Part shown: positions 14,550 to 23,118 of the stretch, in pieces
Position numbering within the stretch: position 1 is the first letter of the stretch
How the letters are laid out: the number at the start of each line of letters is the position of its first letter
Source: JAICSD01 sp035637115
GTDB taxonomy: Bacteria; Acidobacteriota; Vicinamibacteria; Vicinamibacterales; 2-12-FULL-66-21
Length of the DNA: 64,000 nt
Direction: 5' to 3'
Assembly (NCBI GenBank): GCA_035637115.1
Contig: DASPXV010000129.1
Span: 1-64,000, forward strand
The notes under the pieces: generated by a model
Databases searched by the model: none
Told to the model about the DNA's origin: nothing
What the model saw: only the letters and a program-made list of their open reading frames with translations
Program-made: the position numbers and the translations under genes

Positions 14550-15856
14550 CGCACCTCGGTTACGCCTTCGAACATGTCGGGCGGCAGGTGAATGCCCGAC
14601 GCCTTCAGGCGATCGCACGCCTTCGGACGCACGCCCGTGGCGCGGAAGCGGCCGATGACCTTGCCATCCTGCGTGACGCCCAGCTTCTCGAACAGGAAGA
14701 TCTCCTGCATGGTAATGACGTCGCCTTCCATGCCCGTGATCTCGGAGATGCTCGTCACCTTGCGCGTGCCGTCGCTCATGCGTGACTGCTGGATGACGAT
14801 CTGGATCGCGGCGGCGATCTGCTGTCGCATCGCGCGCTCGGGTAGGTTCGTCGCGCCCATGGCAATCATCGTTTCGATTCTCGACAGCGCGTCGCGCGGC
14901 GTGTTGGCGTGAACGGTCGTGAGCGAGCCGTCGTGCCCCGTATTCATCGCCTGGAGCATGTCCAGCGCTTCCTCGCCTCGCGTCTCGCCGACGACGATGC
15001 GATCTGGACGCATACGAAGGGCGTTGACCAGCAGCTGCCGCTGCTTGATGGCTCCCTTGCCTTCGACGTTCGGCGGGCGCGTCTCGAGTCGCGCGACGTG
15101 CTCCTGGTGAAGCTGGAGTTCCGCGGCATCTTCGATCGTGACGATGCGCTCGCGTTCGGAAATGAACGCAGACAGCACGTTGAGCAGCGTCGTCTTGCCG
15201 GCGCCGGTGCCTCCGCTGATCAGCATGTTCAGGCGCGACCTGACGCAGTGCTCGAGGAATTCGAGCATCGGCCGCGTCATCGAGCGGATGTTCATCAGGT
15301 CCTGCGCCTTCAGGCGCTCGGCAGGGAAACGGCGGATCGAGAGCAGCGGACCGTCGACCGCGAGCGGCGGGATGATCGCGTTGACGCGCGATCCGTCCGC
15401 CAGGCGCGCGTCAACCATCGGCGAGCTGTCGTCCACACGGCGGCCGACGCCGCTGACGATGCGGTCGATGACGCGCATCAGGTGCTTGTCGTCCTGGAAC
15501 GTGGTGGGCAGCCGTTCGAGCTTGCCCTGGCGCTCGACGTAGACGTTCTTGTAGGTGTTGACCAGGATGTCGCTGACCGTCGCGTCGCGCAGCAGGGGCT
15601 CGAGCGGACCGAGCCCGAACACTTCGTCGATGACGTCGGCGAAGAACGCTTCCCGCTCGCTCATGCTGAGCGGCGTGCCCTCTTCGCCGATCAGCTCGAA
15701 GAGCAGCGTCCGGATTTCGGACTCGGCGCGCGCGCGGTCTGCAGATGCGAGCGCCTCGAGGTTGAGGCGGTTCAGCAGCTTCCGGTGAACGTTCGCCTTC
15801 AGCTCGAGATAACCCGGCCTCGGCGCGATGTTCGTGGCAGCAGCGGTAGCGATCAT
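14546..15856 (-). CDS. cpaF: Tad pilus assembly ATPase CpaF/TadA
   Basis: A 436-residue secretion ATPase of the VirB11/GspE type. N-terminal domain to about 150, then RFPAERLKAQDLM, Walker A ISGGTGAGKTTLLNVL, the acidic box IVTIEDAAELQL, Walker B-like RPDRIVVGETRGEEALDML and the His box GSLTTVHAN. It hexamerises at the inner membrane and powers pilin assembly. Its start shares bases with the cpaE stop. Confidence 0.95.
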   Translation of the reverse strand: MIATAAATNIAPRPGYLELKANVHRKLLNRLNLEALASADRARAESEIRTLLFELIGEEGTPLSMSEREAFFADVIDEVFGLGPLEPLLRDATVSDILVNTYKNVYVERQGKLERLPTTFQDDKHLMRVIDRIVSGVGRRVDDSSPMVDARLADGSRVNAIIPPLAVDGPLLSIRRFPAERLKAQDLMNIRSMTRPMLEFLEHCVRSRLNMLISGGTGAGKTTLLNVLSAFISERERIVTIEDAAELQLHQEHVARLETRPPNVEGKGAIKQRQLLVNALRMRPDRIVVGETRGEEALDMLQAMNTGHDGSLTTVHANTPRDALSRIETMIAMGATNLPERAMRQQIAAAIQIVIQQSRMSDGTRKVTSISEITGMEGDVITMQEIFLFEKLGVTQDGKVIGRFRATGVRPKACDRLKASGIHLPPDMFEGVTEVR

Positions 15857-17040
15857 CAGAACATCCCCAGGAAGACGCGGCGGCGTTCGGGCTCTGCGGC
15901 GACCGGTTCGCCCATGCCGACGAGTTGACGCGTGAACTGATCGAACTGCGTCGCGATTTCAGTGTTGGTCGTGAGCGACAGCGGCACGCCGGAATTCAGC
16001 GCGGTAGAAACCGTGCGGTAGTCGCTCGAGAACGTGTGGTAAATGCCGTACCCCAGCGCCGTCTCGATCTGCTTGGGCGCGATCAGATGCTGGTCCGACG
16101 CGCGGTTCAGCAGGACCTTCACGCGCTCGCTGCCCGCACCGAGCTGGCGGACGCGATCGACGAGCCGCTGCGCGTTGCGGATCGACGGCACGTCGGGGTT
16201 CGTGACCAGGAAAATCGTGTCCGCGGCATACAGCGCCGCGGCCACGCAGGCGTTGATTACGTTGCCGGCGTCGATGATCACGTAGTCGTACGCCTTCGCG
16301 AGGACGCGGAGCAGCTCTTCGAGCGCTCCGGCGTCCTGCGCGTTCGGCCTGTCGAACTGCTCGGAACCGGCGAGGATATCCAGGCCGGACTTGTGCTTCG
16401 CGACGAGCTCCTTCAGGAAGTCCTTGTCGAGACGATGAAGGTTCTCGATCGCGTCGAGCACGGTGAACCGCGGGCGCACTCCGAGAAAGAGCGCGACCTC
16501 GCCGAGGCAGGCCTTGAGATCCACCACGACGGTGGGTCGTTTCGTGAGACGGGCCAGCTCGACGCCGCAGTTCACCGCGACGGTCGTCGTGCCAGCGCCG
16601 CCTTTCGCTCCAAGAAACACGTGAGTGACGCAGGGCGGCTTGGCCCCGGCCGACGCGGCTTCACGCCTCGCCGCCGTGCGCCGCACGGCGCCGTGGAATG
16701 ACTCCTCCGTCGCGCGTGCCGCCTGCGAACCCTCTGCCGCGTTCCAGGGAAAGAACTCGTTGGCTCCTGCGCGCATGGCCTGCAGGATTAAGTCGGGCTC
16801 CGCCGCGTTGGCGATCGCGAAGATCGCCAGGCTCTGGCTCGTCGCGCGCAACCGCTCAATCGCCGCCATGCCGGAGGAGGCGTCCGAACGGATGTCGACG
16901 ATGACGAGATCGGGCCCGGTCCCTTCGGCGGACCGACTCTCGACGATGCCGACGGGAACGCCGCAGGCGCGCACCATGCGCGCGACCTGCCGCTTGAATT
17001 CCTCGTCGTAGCTGATGACCTGCGCAGTAACCTGAGCCAT
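15856..17040 (-). CDS. cpaE: CpaE/TadZ-like pilus localisation ATPase
   Basis: A 394-residue protein with an atypical receiver-like N-terminal domain (about 1-125, containing DLVIVDIRSDA) and a MinD/ParA-type ATPase domain with deviant Walker A FLGAKGGAGTTTVAVN. Further ATPase motifs are VVDLKACLGEVALFLG and YVIIDAGN. CpaE proteins place the Tad machine at the cell pole. Gene position between TadG-like and CpaF is standard. Confidence 0.92.
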   Translation of the reverse strand: MAQVTAQVISYDEEFKRQVARMVRACGVPVGIVESRSAEGTGPDLVIVDIRSDASSGMAAIERLRATSQSLAIFAIANAAEPDLILQAMRAGANEFFPWNAAEGSQAARATEESFHGAVRRTAARREAASAGAKPPCVTHVFLGAKGGAGTTTVAVNCGVELARLTKRPTVVVDLKACLGEVALFLGVRPRFTVLDAIENLHRLDKDFLKELVAKHKSGLDILAGSEQFDRPNAQDAGALEELLRVLAKAYDYVIIDAGNVINACVAAALYAADTIFLVTNPDVPSIRNAQRLVDRVRQLGAGSERVKVLLNRASDQHLIAPKQIETALGYGIYHTFSSDYRTVSTALNSGVPLSLTTNTEIATQFDQFTRQLVGMGEPVAAEPERRRVFLGMF

Positions 17041-17047
17041 GAGGAGC

Positions 17048-18238
17048 CTACTGAACCAGACGGATAGCCTTCGGCATATATTCGGTGCCCCCGGTTACCG
17101 TCTTCTTGCGGATGCCACCGATGGGGATGATGCGTCCATGGATCTCGCTCCCGCTGCCGATGTACTCGACGAAGAAGCCGATCCAGTTCGCCGTCTGCAG
17201 CGACGCTACGCGGCCGGTTTGCTTTCCGTAATCGTAGTAGTCGGGGTTGTATAGCGGAATTGGGAACACCCTCGGGCTCTGACGCTCGCCATAGGCGCTG
17301 TTGTCTATCGTATCCGTGGATTCATTCCAGACCGCCTTCGGATCCTGCGCGATGAGGGCCTCGATGCCTTGGACGGTGGGACCTTCCTTCGAGCCGGGCT
17401 CCTGCACGAGAGGATCTGGCACGCTGTACTCCGTGTGGTTGCAGTTGGCGATGTTCCATTCGTAGTCGTTGCCGCCCGTGTCGTCGGTCATCGCGAGCGA
17501 GAAGTAGAAACTCGGCTGGATCTTGGTCCCGTTGCTCGCGCGCAGCACCAGCTTCTCGCCCCGGCTCTCTTCTGAGTTGTAGCCGGAGTACGCGGGATTC
17601 GGCTGGTTGGTGCCCGGTAGGTACTGGGGTTCGTAGACGTCCGCCGGGCTGAGCAGGTTGCCCTTCTTGTCGTAGCGGCTGAAATCCGCGTCGACCGTCC
17701 ACGGCACATCTTTCGGGTTCTTCTCGATCCAGCGATCCGGAATGGTGAACGGCTTGACGCAGGTCATCGCGTTCGCGGGCGACGCTTCCGCCGTGGCGAC
17801 GGCGTTGACGCCTGCGGTGTCGATGCCGAAGTACTTCGCGATCATCGTCGAGACGGCATTGCCGTGCGCGGAATCGCGCCACACGCGCACGCGGACGCGG
17901 TTCGGCTCACCCGCCGCGTCGTTCAAGAACTCGATGTCCTGGAACGCGACCGCCACCGTAACGCCGATGACTTTGTTGGCCTGGGCCGCGGCAATCGCGT
18001 TGGTCACCGCCGGACCGGTCGCGGTGCGATCGTCCCAGCTGTCGAACGCGAGTGCGGTGGCGCCGGCCAGCGCGCCGGCGTCGGCCGCGTTCTGCGCCTG
18101 GCTGCGTGCCGTCATCACCATGCCGACGTCGATCGCCAGCATGCTCGCGGCGACGAACGCCATGCATCCGAGCCCGACGAAGACCAGTGAGAAGCCCGAT
18201 TCGTCCTTGGCAAGTTTCCGGAAGCGTGTCAGCTGCAT
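17048..18238 (-). CDS. TadG-like Flp pilus-assembly protein
   Basis: A 396-residue protein with one N-terminal TM segment after DESGFSLVFVGLGC and the TadE/G-family sequence AQNAADAGALAGATALAF. The remaining extracytoplasmic part is long and rich in Tyr, Asn and Gly, ending RLVQ. TadG-like proteins are minor pilus or envelope components. It sits 24 bp after the secretin gene in the operon. Confidence 0.85.
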   Translation of the reverse strand: MQLTRFRKLAKDESGFSLVFVGLGCMAFVAASMLAIDVGMVMTARSQAQNAADAGALAGATALAFDSWDDRTATGPAVTNAIAAAQANKVIGVTVAVAFQDIEFLNDAAGEPNRVRVRVWRDSAHGNAVSTMIAKYFGIDTAGVNAVATAEASPANAMTCVKPFTIPDRWIEKNPKDVPWTVDADFSRYDKKGNLLSPADVYEPQYLPGTNQPNPAYSGYNSEESRGEKLVLRASNGTKIQPSFYFSLAMTDDTGGNDYEWNIANCNHTEYSVPDPLVQEPGSKEGPTVQGIEALIAQDPKAVWNESTDTIDNSAYGERQSPRVFPIPLYNPDYYDYGKQTGRVASLQTANWIGFFVEYIGSGSEIHGRIIPIGGIRKKTVTGGTEYMPKAIRLVQ

Positions 18239-18262
18239 GATCAGTCTCCCTGCGCCGGCGGC

Positions 18263-20191
18263 TTACTGAACGCCTTTTTTCTTCTCGACCTCGGCCTGGT
18301 ATGCAGCCTGCGCCTGGCGCAGCCGCGCGGCGGCCTCGGCGATCGTCTTTTCGTGCTTCTTCAGCTCTTCCTGCTTCTTGCGATCCGCCTCCGCGGTCCT
18401 TTTCGCCACGGCGGCTTCACGCTTCGCGCGCTCGGCGTCGAGCTTGTCCTGGCGCGCCTTGTCTTCCGCGGCCTTCTTGTCCGCGATAACTTTTTCCTTT
18501 GCGGCCTTCTCGTCGGCGGCGCGCTGCATTTCGGCAGCCTTCTTCTGCTGCTCGCGCTCACGCGCCATGGCCTTCGAATCGACCTTCGGTTCTGGCGCGG
18601 ACTGAGGCTTCGCCGTGACTGCCTGCGTCTTTGGCGCTTCCGCCGCCGGCGCGGACGTCATTCTGGCAGACGGCTGCTGCGCAGGTACCGTTGCGACCTG
18701 GTTCGCGGGCGCGGGCGTGGTCGGCGCCGCATCCGGTTCGCGGCGCGTATCGCCGCCGCCCGGACGGCCCGATCCTGAGGCCGGGTACCTTGGTGATCCA
18801 ACATACGGCGCAGGCTGCGGCTGCGTCTTCGACGGCGCGCCGAGATATGGTTCCACGGCAGCGGGCAGACCCTGCGATACGCCGGTCGATCCGCGGCGGA
18901 CGATCTGCGGCGTGATCATGACCACCAGCTCGGTCTGCTGCTTCTGATACGCGCGGCTGCGGAACAGGTAACCGAGCACCGGAATGTCGCCGATGCCGGG
19001 AATCTTCGACATCGTCGACGACACCGTGTTGTTCATCAGCCCGGCGATCGCGAACGTCTGACCATCCTGCAGCTCGACTTCAGTCTCCGTGCGGCGGCTC
19101 GAGAGCGCGGGCACGCGGAATCCGGAAACGCTGACGCCGTTGGCGAAGTCGAGCGAGCTGACCTCAGGTCTCACCTTCAGGTTGATCAGGTCGCCACCGA
19201 GGACAGTCGGCGTAAAACTGAGGCGCACGCCGAATTCCTTGAACGTGATCGTCACCGCGTTGTTGCCGGCCCCGCCCTGCGCCACCGGATAGGGATACTC
19301 GCCGCCGGCCAGGAAGCTGGCTTCCTTTCCATTGAGTGCGATCAGATTCGGCTCGGCCAGGCTCTGGAAGAGTCCCTTGCTCTGAAGCGCCTTCACGACG
19401 GCGCCGACACCGTGCTTGGAGTTGAACAGGAACAGGTTCAGGAAGTCGCTGAACGTCAGGATCCCTTTATCGTCCGAGGTATCGAACTCCGGCGCGGCGA
19501 ACTGCTGGGTGGTCGATCGTGCGAACCAGTCGTTCTTGAAACCATTGGCGATGAACGAGGCCCCGAGCTCCTGCAGCGCGCTGCGGCTCACTTCCGCGAA
19601 GCGCACGCGCAGCAGCACCTGATTCGACGCGACGCCTTCCTGCTGCTTCAGCAGGTTGACGATGTTCTCCTTCTTCTCGACGTAGCCGCCGGCGACGTCG
19701 GCCGCCTTGTCGATGACGTACTTGCTCGACACCGTTCCCGAGAGGACGACGTCTTTGCCGCTGCTGGCAACCGTGACCGGCTCGCCCGCGAACAGTTGCT
19801 TCATCTGCTCGATCAGATGCGTCAGGTCGCGGCGCACGTTGACCTCGTAAGTCTTGATGCCGCCGGCGCGGTCCCACACGAACAGCGAGATGATGCCCGG
19901 CGTTTTGCCGTGGATCAGCAGCTGCTGCGGCGCGGTGACCATCGCATCGGCAACGTCCGGCACCGTCAGCGACACGCGCGCTATCGGCGAGCCGACGTTG
20001 AGAATCGTCGAGCGCCCGACCAGCAGGTCGATGCTCGTCGCATCGCTCACCGCCGCGGCGGGGCCCGCGGTCATCGCGCCGGGGGCGCCGCTGAACGCAA
20101 CCGGCTGCTGCGCCTGCGGCGTCGCGACGAGGATGACGATGATGTAGATGACCAGCGCGGCGATCTTCACGGCGCGACGACGGGGTTTCAT
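18263..20191 (-). CDS. cpaC: Tad outer-membrane secretin CpaC/RcpA with charged C-terminal tail
   Basis: A 642-residue secretin; the ATG at 20191 follows GGAGG by five bases and starts a signal peptide (AALVIYIIVILVATPQAQ). BON and pilus-type N domains contain DLLVGRSTILNVGSPIARVSL and GTVSSKYVIDKAADV. The secretin domain has EPNLIALNGKEASFLAGGEYP, VGVRLSFTPTV-like segments and IPGIGDIPVLGYLFRS. After about residue 450 comes a Pro-rich linker and then about 120 residues dominated by Lys, Ala and Glu (repeating AEKK/ADKKAAEDKAR patterns), a coiled coil not usual in this family. Confidence 0.92.
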   Translation of the reverse strand: MKPRRRAVKIAALVIYIIVILVATPQAQQPVAFSGAPGAMTAGPAAAVSDATSIDLLVGRSTILNVGSPIARVSLTVPDVADAMVTAPQQLLIHGKTPGIISLFVWDRAGGIKTYEVNVRRDLTHLIEQMKQLFAGEPVTVASSGKDVVLSGTVSSKYVIDKAADVAGGYVEKKENIVNLLKQQEGVASNQVLLRVRFAEVSRSALQELGASFIANGFKNDWFARSTTQQFAAPEFDTSDDKGILTFSDFLNLFLFNSKHGVGAVVKALQSKGLFQSLAEPNLIALNGKEASFLAGGEYPYPVAQGGAGNNAVTITFKEFGVRLSFTPTVLGGDLINLKVRPEVSSLDFANGVSVSGFRVPALSSRRTETEVELQDGQTFAIAGLMNNTVSSTMSKIPGIGDIPVLGYLFRSRAYQKQQTELVVMITPQIVRRGSTGVSQGLPAAVEPYLGAPSKTQPQPAPYVGSPRYPASGSGRPGGGDTRREPDAAPTTPAPANQVATVPAQQPSARMTSAPAAEAPKTQAVTAKPQSAPEPKVDSKAMAREREQQKKAAEMQRAADEKAAKEKVIADKKAAEDKARQDKLDAERAKREAAVAKRTAEADRKKQEELKKHEKTIAEAAARLRQAQAAYQAEVEKKKGVQ

Positions 20192-20217
20192 GTTTCCTCC
20201 AGATGTATGGCGCGTCG

Positions 20218-21072
20218 TCATTTGATCACCTCGGCCGAACGCTTATCGCCACGGATGATTTCCACGGTCGGCAGCGCCGCAGCCGCCGGGGCTTCCTGTG
20301 TCACGGGCACTGCCGCCTTGCGCGGACCGGACTGCCCACTTCTCGCCGGCGCGGCGGCGCGTACCTGCCCGAGGAGGGCGCCTGGCTTGACGCCGGGTGT
20401 CTCGGGCGCGCCCTGGTCGAGCGGATTGCGAAGCGCGAGCTGAATCTTGCCTTCCGTGCTCGCCAGCGCGAGGCGCTCTGCCTGTTCCGGAAAGACGAGG
20501 AGCGTGACGACGGTCACCTGCATCGGCTTCCCTTTTTCCTGGTCCTGCTCCATGCGCGTTCCGGCCGTGAGGACCTGCACGTTGGAGAGAATGAGCTTCG
20601 TCGTCGCGTCGCTCGGCTGATTCGTCAGGTTCGCGGTCACGAGGACGTCGACGCGCGTGCCCGGGAGGACATAGCCGGCGACACCGATCACTTCGTTCAC
20701 GCGCACCGACACGGCGCGCATGCCCTCAGGAATGACCGGCGGCAGCCCGGAGCCGGCTTCCTTGGACGCGAGCTTCGCGTTCAGGACCGGCTCGTTCTTC
20801 ACCATCGGGACGATCAGGCCGCGGCCGATGACGTCGGACGGCTTGCTGAACGACCCTGCCGGCGCCTTTCCCGCGGGGAAGTCCACGATCGTCAGGTCTT
20901 CCTTCTTCAGCTCGGCGCCAAGGGACAAGTCGGCAGCGGCGACGACCACGGGCTGGGTCGGCGCGTTCACGGTTTTCACCGGCTGCGCGTTGATCACGTT
21001 GTAGGTCCCGTAGGCGAGACCACCGCCGGCGAGTATCGCCAGCGCGAGAACGGCAAAGATTCGGTTGCGCAT
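20218..21072 (-). CDS. cpaB: Flp pilus assembly protein CpaB/RcpC
   Basis: A 284-residue periplasmic protein with an N-terminal TM anchor (VLALAILAGGGLAYGTYNVI). An SAF domain (VVAAADLSLGAELKKEDL) leads into the RcpC region (RAVSVRVNEVIGVAGYVLPGTRVDVLVT), which is diagnostic. CpaB supports secretin function. It starts 14 bp after tadE and ends 26 bp before cpaC. Confidence 0.92.
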   Translation of the reverse strand: MRNRIFAVLALAILAGGGLAYGTYNVINAQPVKTVNAPTQPVVVAAADLSLGAELKKEDLTIVDFPAGKAPAGSFSKPSDVIGRGLIVPMVKNEPVLNAKLASKEAGSGLPPVIPEGMRAVSVRVNEVIGVAGYVLPGTRVDVLVTANLTNQPSDATTKLILSNVQVLTAGTRMEQDQEKGKPMQVTVVTLLVFPEQAERLALASTEGKIQLALRNPLDQGAPETPGVKPGALLGQVRAAAPARSGQSGPRKAAVPVTQEAPAAAALPTVEIIRGDKRSAEVIK

Positions 21073-21086
21073 TGGATGTCCCCTGA

Positions 21087-21512
21087 CTACTCGTTTCGCA
21101 TCAACGTGGAGGCCTTCATCGTGATCGGCCCGCCGGTTGTCGTATCCGCCGGCGCCACCAGGCGCACGACCGGATTCAGCACCATGAACTCGAATGGATA
21201 ATCGATCTCGACGCTTGACGCCGTGGTCGTTCCCGTCAGCGCCACGGTGCGTGAGATCGGGATCTGTGAGTCGCTCAGGTCCTTCAGGCCGCCTCCCTTG
21301 AGGTAGTCGCGCACGCGCGTGCGGACTTCGGCGTCGGTCGTGCCCTCGATGACCGCGAGCCTCGCGCCCTCGCGCGCAGCGTTGGTCAGGACCTGCTGCG
21401 TCTGGTACGCGCGGCCGAACTCAAAGATGCCGACCGAGATCAACAGGATGATCGGGACCGTGACCGCCGCCTCGATCAGCGCCGCCCCTTTTTGACTTTT
21501 GAAGCGTTTCAT
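21087..21512 (-). CDS. tadE: TadE-family pseudopilin
   Basis: A 141-residue protein from the ATG at 21512, which overlaps the prepilin peptidase stop. The N-terminus KSQKGAALIEAAVTVPIILL has a Gly followed by a hydrophobic helix with Glu at +5, the prepilin cleavage pattern, and then FEFGRAYQTQQVLTNAAREGARLA, the TadE signature. It should be processed by the neighbouring CpaA. Confidence 0.92.
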   Translation of the reverse strand: MKRFKSQKGAALIEAAVTVPIILLISVGIFEFGRAYQTQQVLTNAAREGARLAVIEGTTDAEVRTRVRDYLKGGGLKDLSDSQIPISRTVALTGTTTASSVEIDYPFEFMVLNPVVRLVAPADTTTGGPITMKASTLMRNE

Positions 21513-22003
21513 CTGGTCACCATCAGGGAAACGAGTGTTCCAACAGCGATCGCAGGGCCGTAGGCAAATCGATTCGCTCGCGCCGGAGCCTCGATGGCCG
21601 CGCGCGCGCCCGCGGGCGATGTCACGAGCCGCGACGCATCCTGCAGGGTGGACGCGAGCACGCCCCGCTTGAGCGCGACGACAAGGGCGAAGACGCCGCC
21701 CGTCACGGCGGAGTAGAGGAACGCGCGGAGCGCCAGGTCCGGGCCGACGACGGCGCCGACGGCACCCATCAACTTCACGTCCCCGGCGCCCATCGCGCCC
21801 ATCACGTGCGCGGGCATCATCAGGAACAGTCCGGCCAGCAGGCCGAGCGCCGCCTGCCCCGGCGTCACGGAACCGCCGCCGAACGCCATCCCGAAACCCG
21901 CCGCGGCGATGCCGCCGGTGAGCCAGTTCGGGATACGGCGCGTCCGCACGTCGAGTACGACGGCGGCGGCGAGTCCGAGCGAGAGAATGAGCAGGGTCAG
22001 CAT
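21509..22003 (-). CDS. cpaA: prepilin peptidase CpaA/TadV
   Basis: A 164-residue membrane aspartic protease. Both catalytic regions are present: VLDVRTRRIPNWLTG near residue 18 and MGAGDVKLMGA near 75. About five hydrophobic segments fit the short TadV class, which lacks the N-methylase domain of PilD. It cleaves Flp and TadE leader sequences. It ends overlapping tadE. Confidence 0.93.
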   Translation of the reverse strand: MLTLLILSLGLAAAVVLDVRTRRIPNWLTGGIAAAGFGMAFGGGSVTPGQAALGLLAGLFLMMPAHVMGAMGAGDVKLMGAVGAVVGPDLALRAFLYSAVTGGVFALVVALKRGVLASTLQDASRLVTSPAGARAAIEAPARANRFAYGPAIAVGTLVSLMVTR

Positions 22004-22008
22004 GGCGA

Positions 22009-22203
22009 TCAGAAATTCGAGGGGATGGCTTTCCAGAAAACGTTGTAGACCGTCTGGCCGACAGTCGACACCGCACCCATCGCGACGATGGCGATCAGGG
22101 CCGCGAGCAATCCGTACTCGAGCAGATCCTGCCCTTCCTCGGATGTCGGAAAGGTTTCGTTCGCAATCTTCAAGAACGTGGCGACGGCGTCGGGCGATGG
22201 CAT
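22009..22203 (-). CDS. flp: Flp-type IVb pilin, second copy
   Basis: A 64-residue pilin from the ATG at 22203, which has GGAGG about nine bases before it. The leader ends SEEG and the mature part begins QDLLEYGLLAALIAIVAMGA, giving Glu at +5 and Tyr at +6 as Flp pilins require. It differs from the first pilin in the leader and after the hydrophobic helix. It follows a strong hairpin and precedes cpaA by five bases. Confidence 0.9.
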   Translation of the reverse strand: MPSPDAVATFLKIANETFPTSEEGQDLLEYGLLAALIAIVAMGAVSTVGQTVYNVFWKAIPSNF

Positions 22204-22221
22204 CGCGTGATCCTCCAAGGT

Positions 22222-22250
22222 GGGGCCGGAAGCAACATGCTTCCGGCCCC
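22222..22250 (-). terminator. strong inter-pilin hairpin, partial terminator or mRNA stabiliser
   Basis: GGGGCCGGAAGCA, loop ACA, TGCTTCCGGCCCC: a perfect 13-bp stem between the two pilin genes. Read leftward it is not followed by a T tract, so complete termination is unlikely. It would suit a mechanism making far more mRNA for the first pilin than for the 11-kb machinery genes downstream. Confidence 0.6.
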
Positions 22251-22271
22251 GGTCGTCGTGTTCGCGAGTGA

Positions 22272-22460
22272 CTACGAAGCGGGCGCCGCGGCGCCGAGCT
22301 TGTCCGCGATGCTCTGGAAGATCGTCTTCACGCTGCCGCCGGCCGCGGTCACCGCCGCGATCGCGACGAGCGCGATGAGCGCCACGAGCAGCGCGTACTC
22401 GAGCAGGTCCTGGCCCTCTTCGTTACGAACGAAAGACTTCGCAAAGTTCACGAGCTGCAT
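22272..22460 (-). CDS. flp: Flp-type IVb pilin, first copy
   Basis: A 62-residue major-pilin candidate; the ATG at 22460 has AGGAGG about six bases upstream. The leader MQLVNFAKSFVRNEEG precedes QDLLEYALLVALIALVAIAA, the Flp cleavage and helix pattern. The tail GGSVKTIFQSIADKLGAA is typical. It is the first gene after the sigma-54 promoter and the only one before the inter-pilin hairpin, so probably the most expressed. Confidence 0.93.
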   Translation of the reverse strand: MQLVNFAKSFVRNEEGQDLLEYALLVALIALVAIAAVTAAGGSVKTIFQSIADKLGAAAPAS

Positions 22461-22566
22461 GACATCCTCCTGGGACGTTGGGCACCGCAGTGCGGTGCGA
22501 TGTGCGGCGTGGCCGCGTTGTGCGTTGAACTGCGCGGCACCACGCCGCGTCGCGGCAGGCCTAATC

Positions 22567-22581
22567 GCAACTGACGTGCCA
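22567..22581 (-). promoter_or_regulatory. sigma-54 promoter of the Tad/Flp operon
   Basis: Read leftward the sequence is TGGCACGTCAGTTGC, a full match to the sigma-54 consensus TGGCACG-N4-TTGC with correct GG to GC spacing. Transcription would start near 22555, giving a pilin leader of about 95 bases. Confidence 0.75.
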
Positions 22582-22609
22582 CGCCCGCTGGTCACAGGCG
22601 CGCAACTCC

Positions 22610-22641
22610 CCGCAAGTATCCGCACGTATCGACACTTGCGG
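22610..22641. promoter_or_regulatory. 8-bp inverted repeat between divergent sigma-54 promoters
   Basis: CCGCAAGT (22610-22617) and ACTTGCGG (22634-22641) are perfect inverted arms separated by 16 bp. They lie upstream of both sigma-54-like promoters and could be a shared enhancer-binding site. The sequence differs from the dyads at 3328-3364, so a different activator would be expected. Confidence 0.35.
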
Positions 22642-22795
22642 CGATCGCGGCGCGCGCGGGGCGTGCGATCCCGTGCGACCGCGACCACCCCTCACCCGCC
22701 AGTTTCGTATCCGCCAACGCCAATTTCGTTGCTCGCCGGGGGCGTGCGCGGCCGTGTGCGGCAAACACTCACGTATTTCCGCGTGATCTAAGGAC

Positions 22796-22809
22796 GGCAC
22801 GTGCATTGC
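22796..22809 (+). promoter_or_regulatory. sigma-54 promoter of the rightward operon
   Basis: GGCACGTGCATTGC matches GGCACG-N4-TTGC exactly with the required spacing. The start would be near 22821, 25 bases before the ATG at 22846. Confidence 0.7.
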
Positions 22810-22845
22810 GATTAAGGATGCGCACCCTGCGAGGGAGCGGTTGCC

Positions 22846-23118
22846 ATGACTTTGAAATTGGGTTTGAGGGAAGGCGCGCTTTCAGCCGCCATATTCGGTG
22901 GAGTGTTATTCGCGCTGGTCTCCGTCGACCCGCGCGTGCGCGATCACGTTTCTGATTTCATCGGCCAGGGCACGAGCGTCGCGCCTCTCAGCGCGAGGGC
23001 CAGCGAGCTCGGCGACGCCCTGTGGTCCGCCGCGCGGCACCAGAGCATCGAGAACGCGCCGCTTCTCGTGTTCGCCACGGTCGGCGGCGTTCTGACGATC
23101 TTCATGTTGAGGAGCTAG
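22846..23118 (+). CDS. small membrane protein divergent from the Flp operon
   Basis: A 90-residue protein of unrecognised family. Two hydrophobic segments, near 11-27 (LSAAIFGGVLFALVSV) and 73-88 (LLVFATVGGVLTIFML), flank a soluble loop. The start has GGGAG upstream and a sigma-54-like promoter 37 bp away. Shared control with the pilus operon suggests a pilus-associated role; this is inference. Confidence 0.7.
   Translation: MTLKLGLREGALSAAIFGGVLFALVSVDPRVRDHVSDFIGQGTSVAPLSARASELGDALWSAARHQSIENAPLLVFATVGGVLTIFMLRS

Larger units (their letters stand above)
22461..22845. other. 385-bp divergent control region of pilus and adjacent operon
   Basis: No gene is supported here. It contains two opposed sigma-54-like promoters (22567-22581 leftward, 22796-22809 rightward), an 8-bp inverted repeat between them (22610-22641), and a perfect palindrome GCACCGCA-G-TGCGGTGC at 22482-22498 in the pilin leader. 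Confidence 0.7.
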
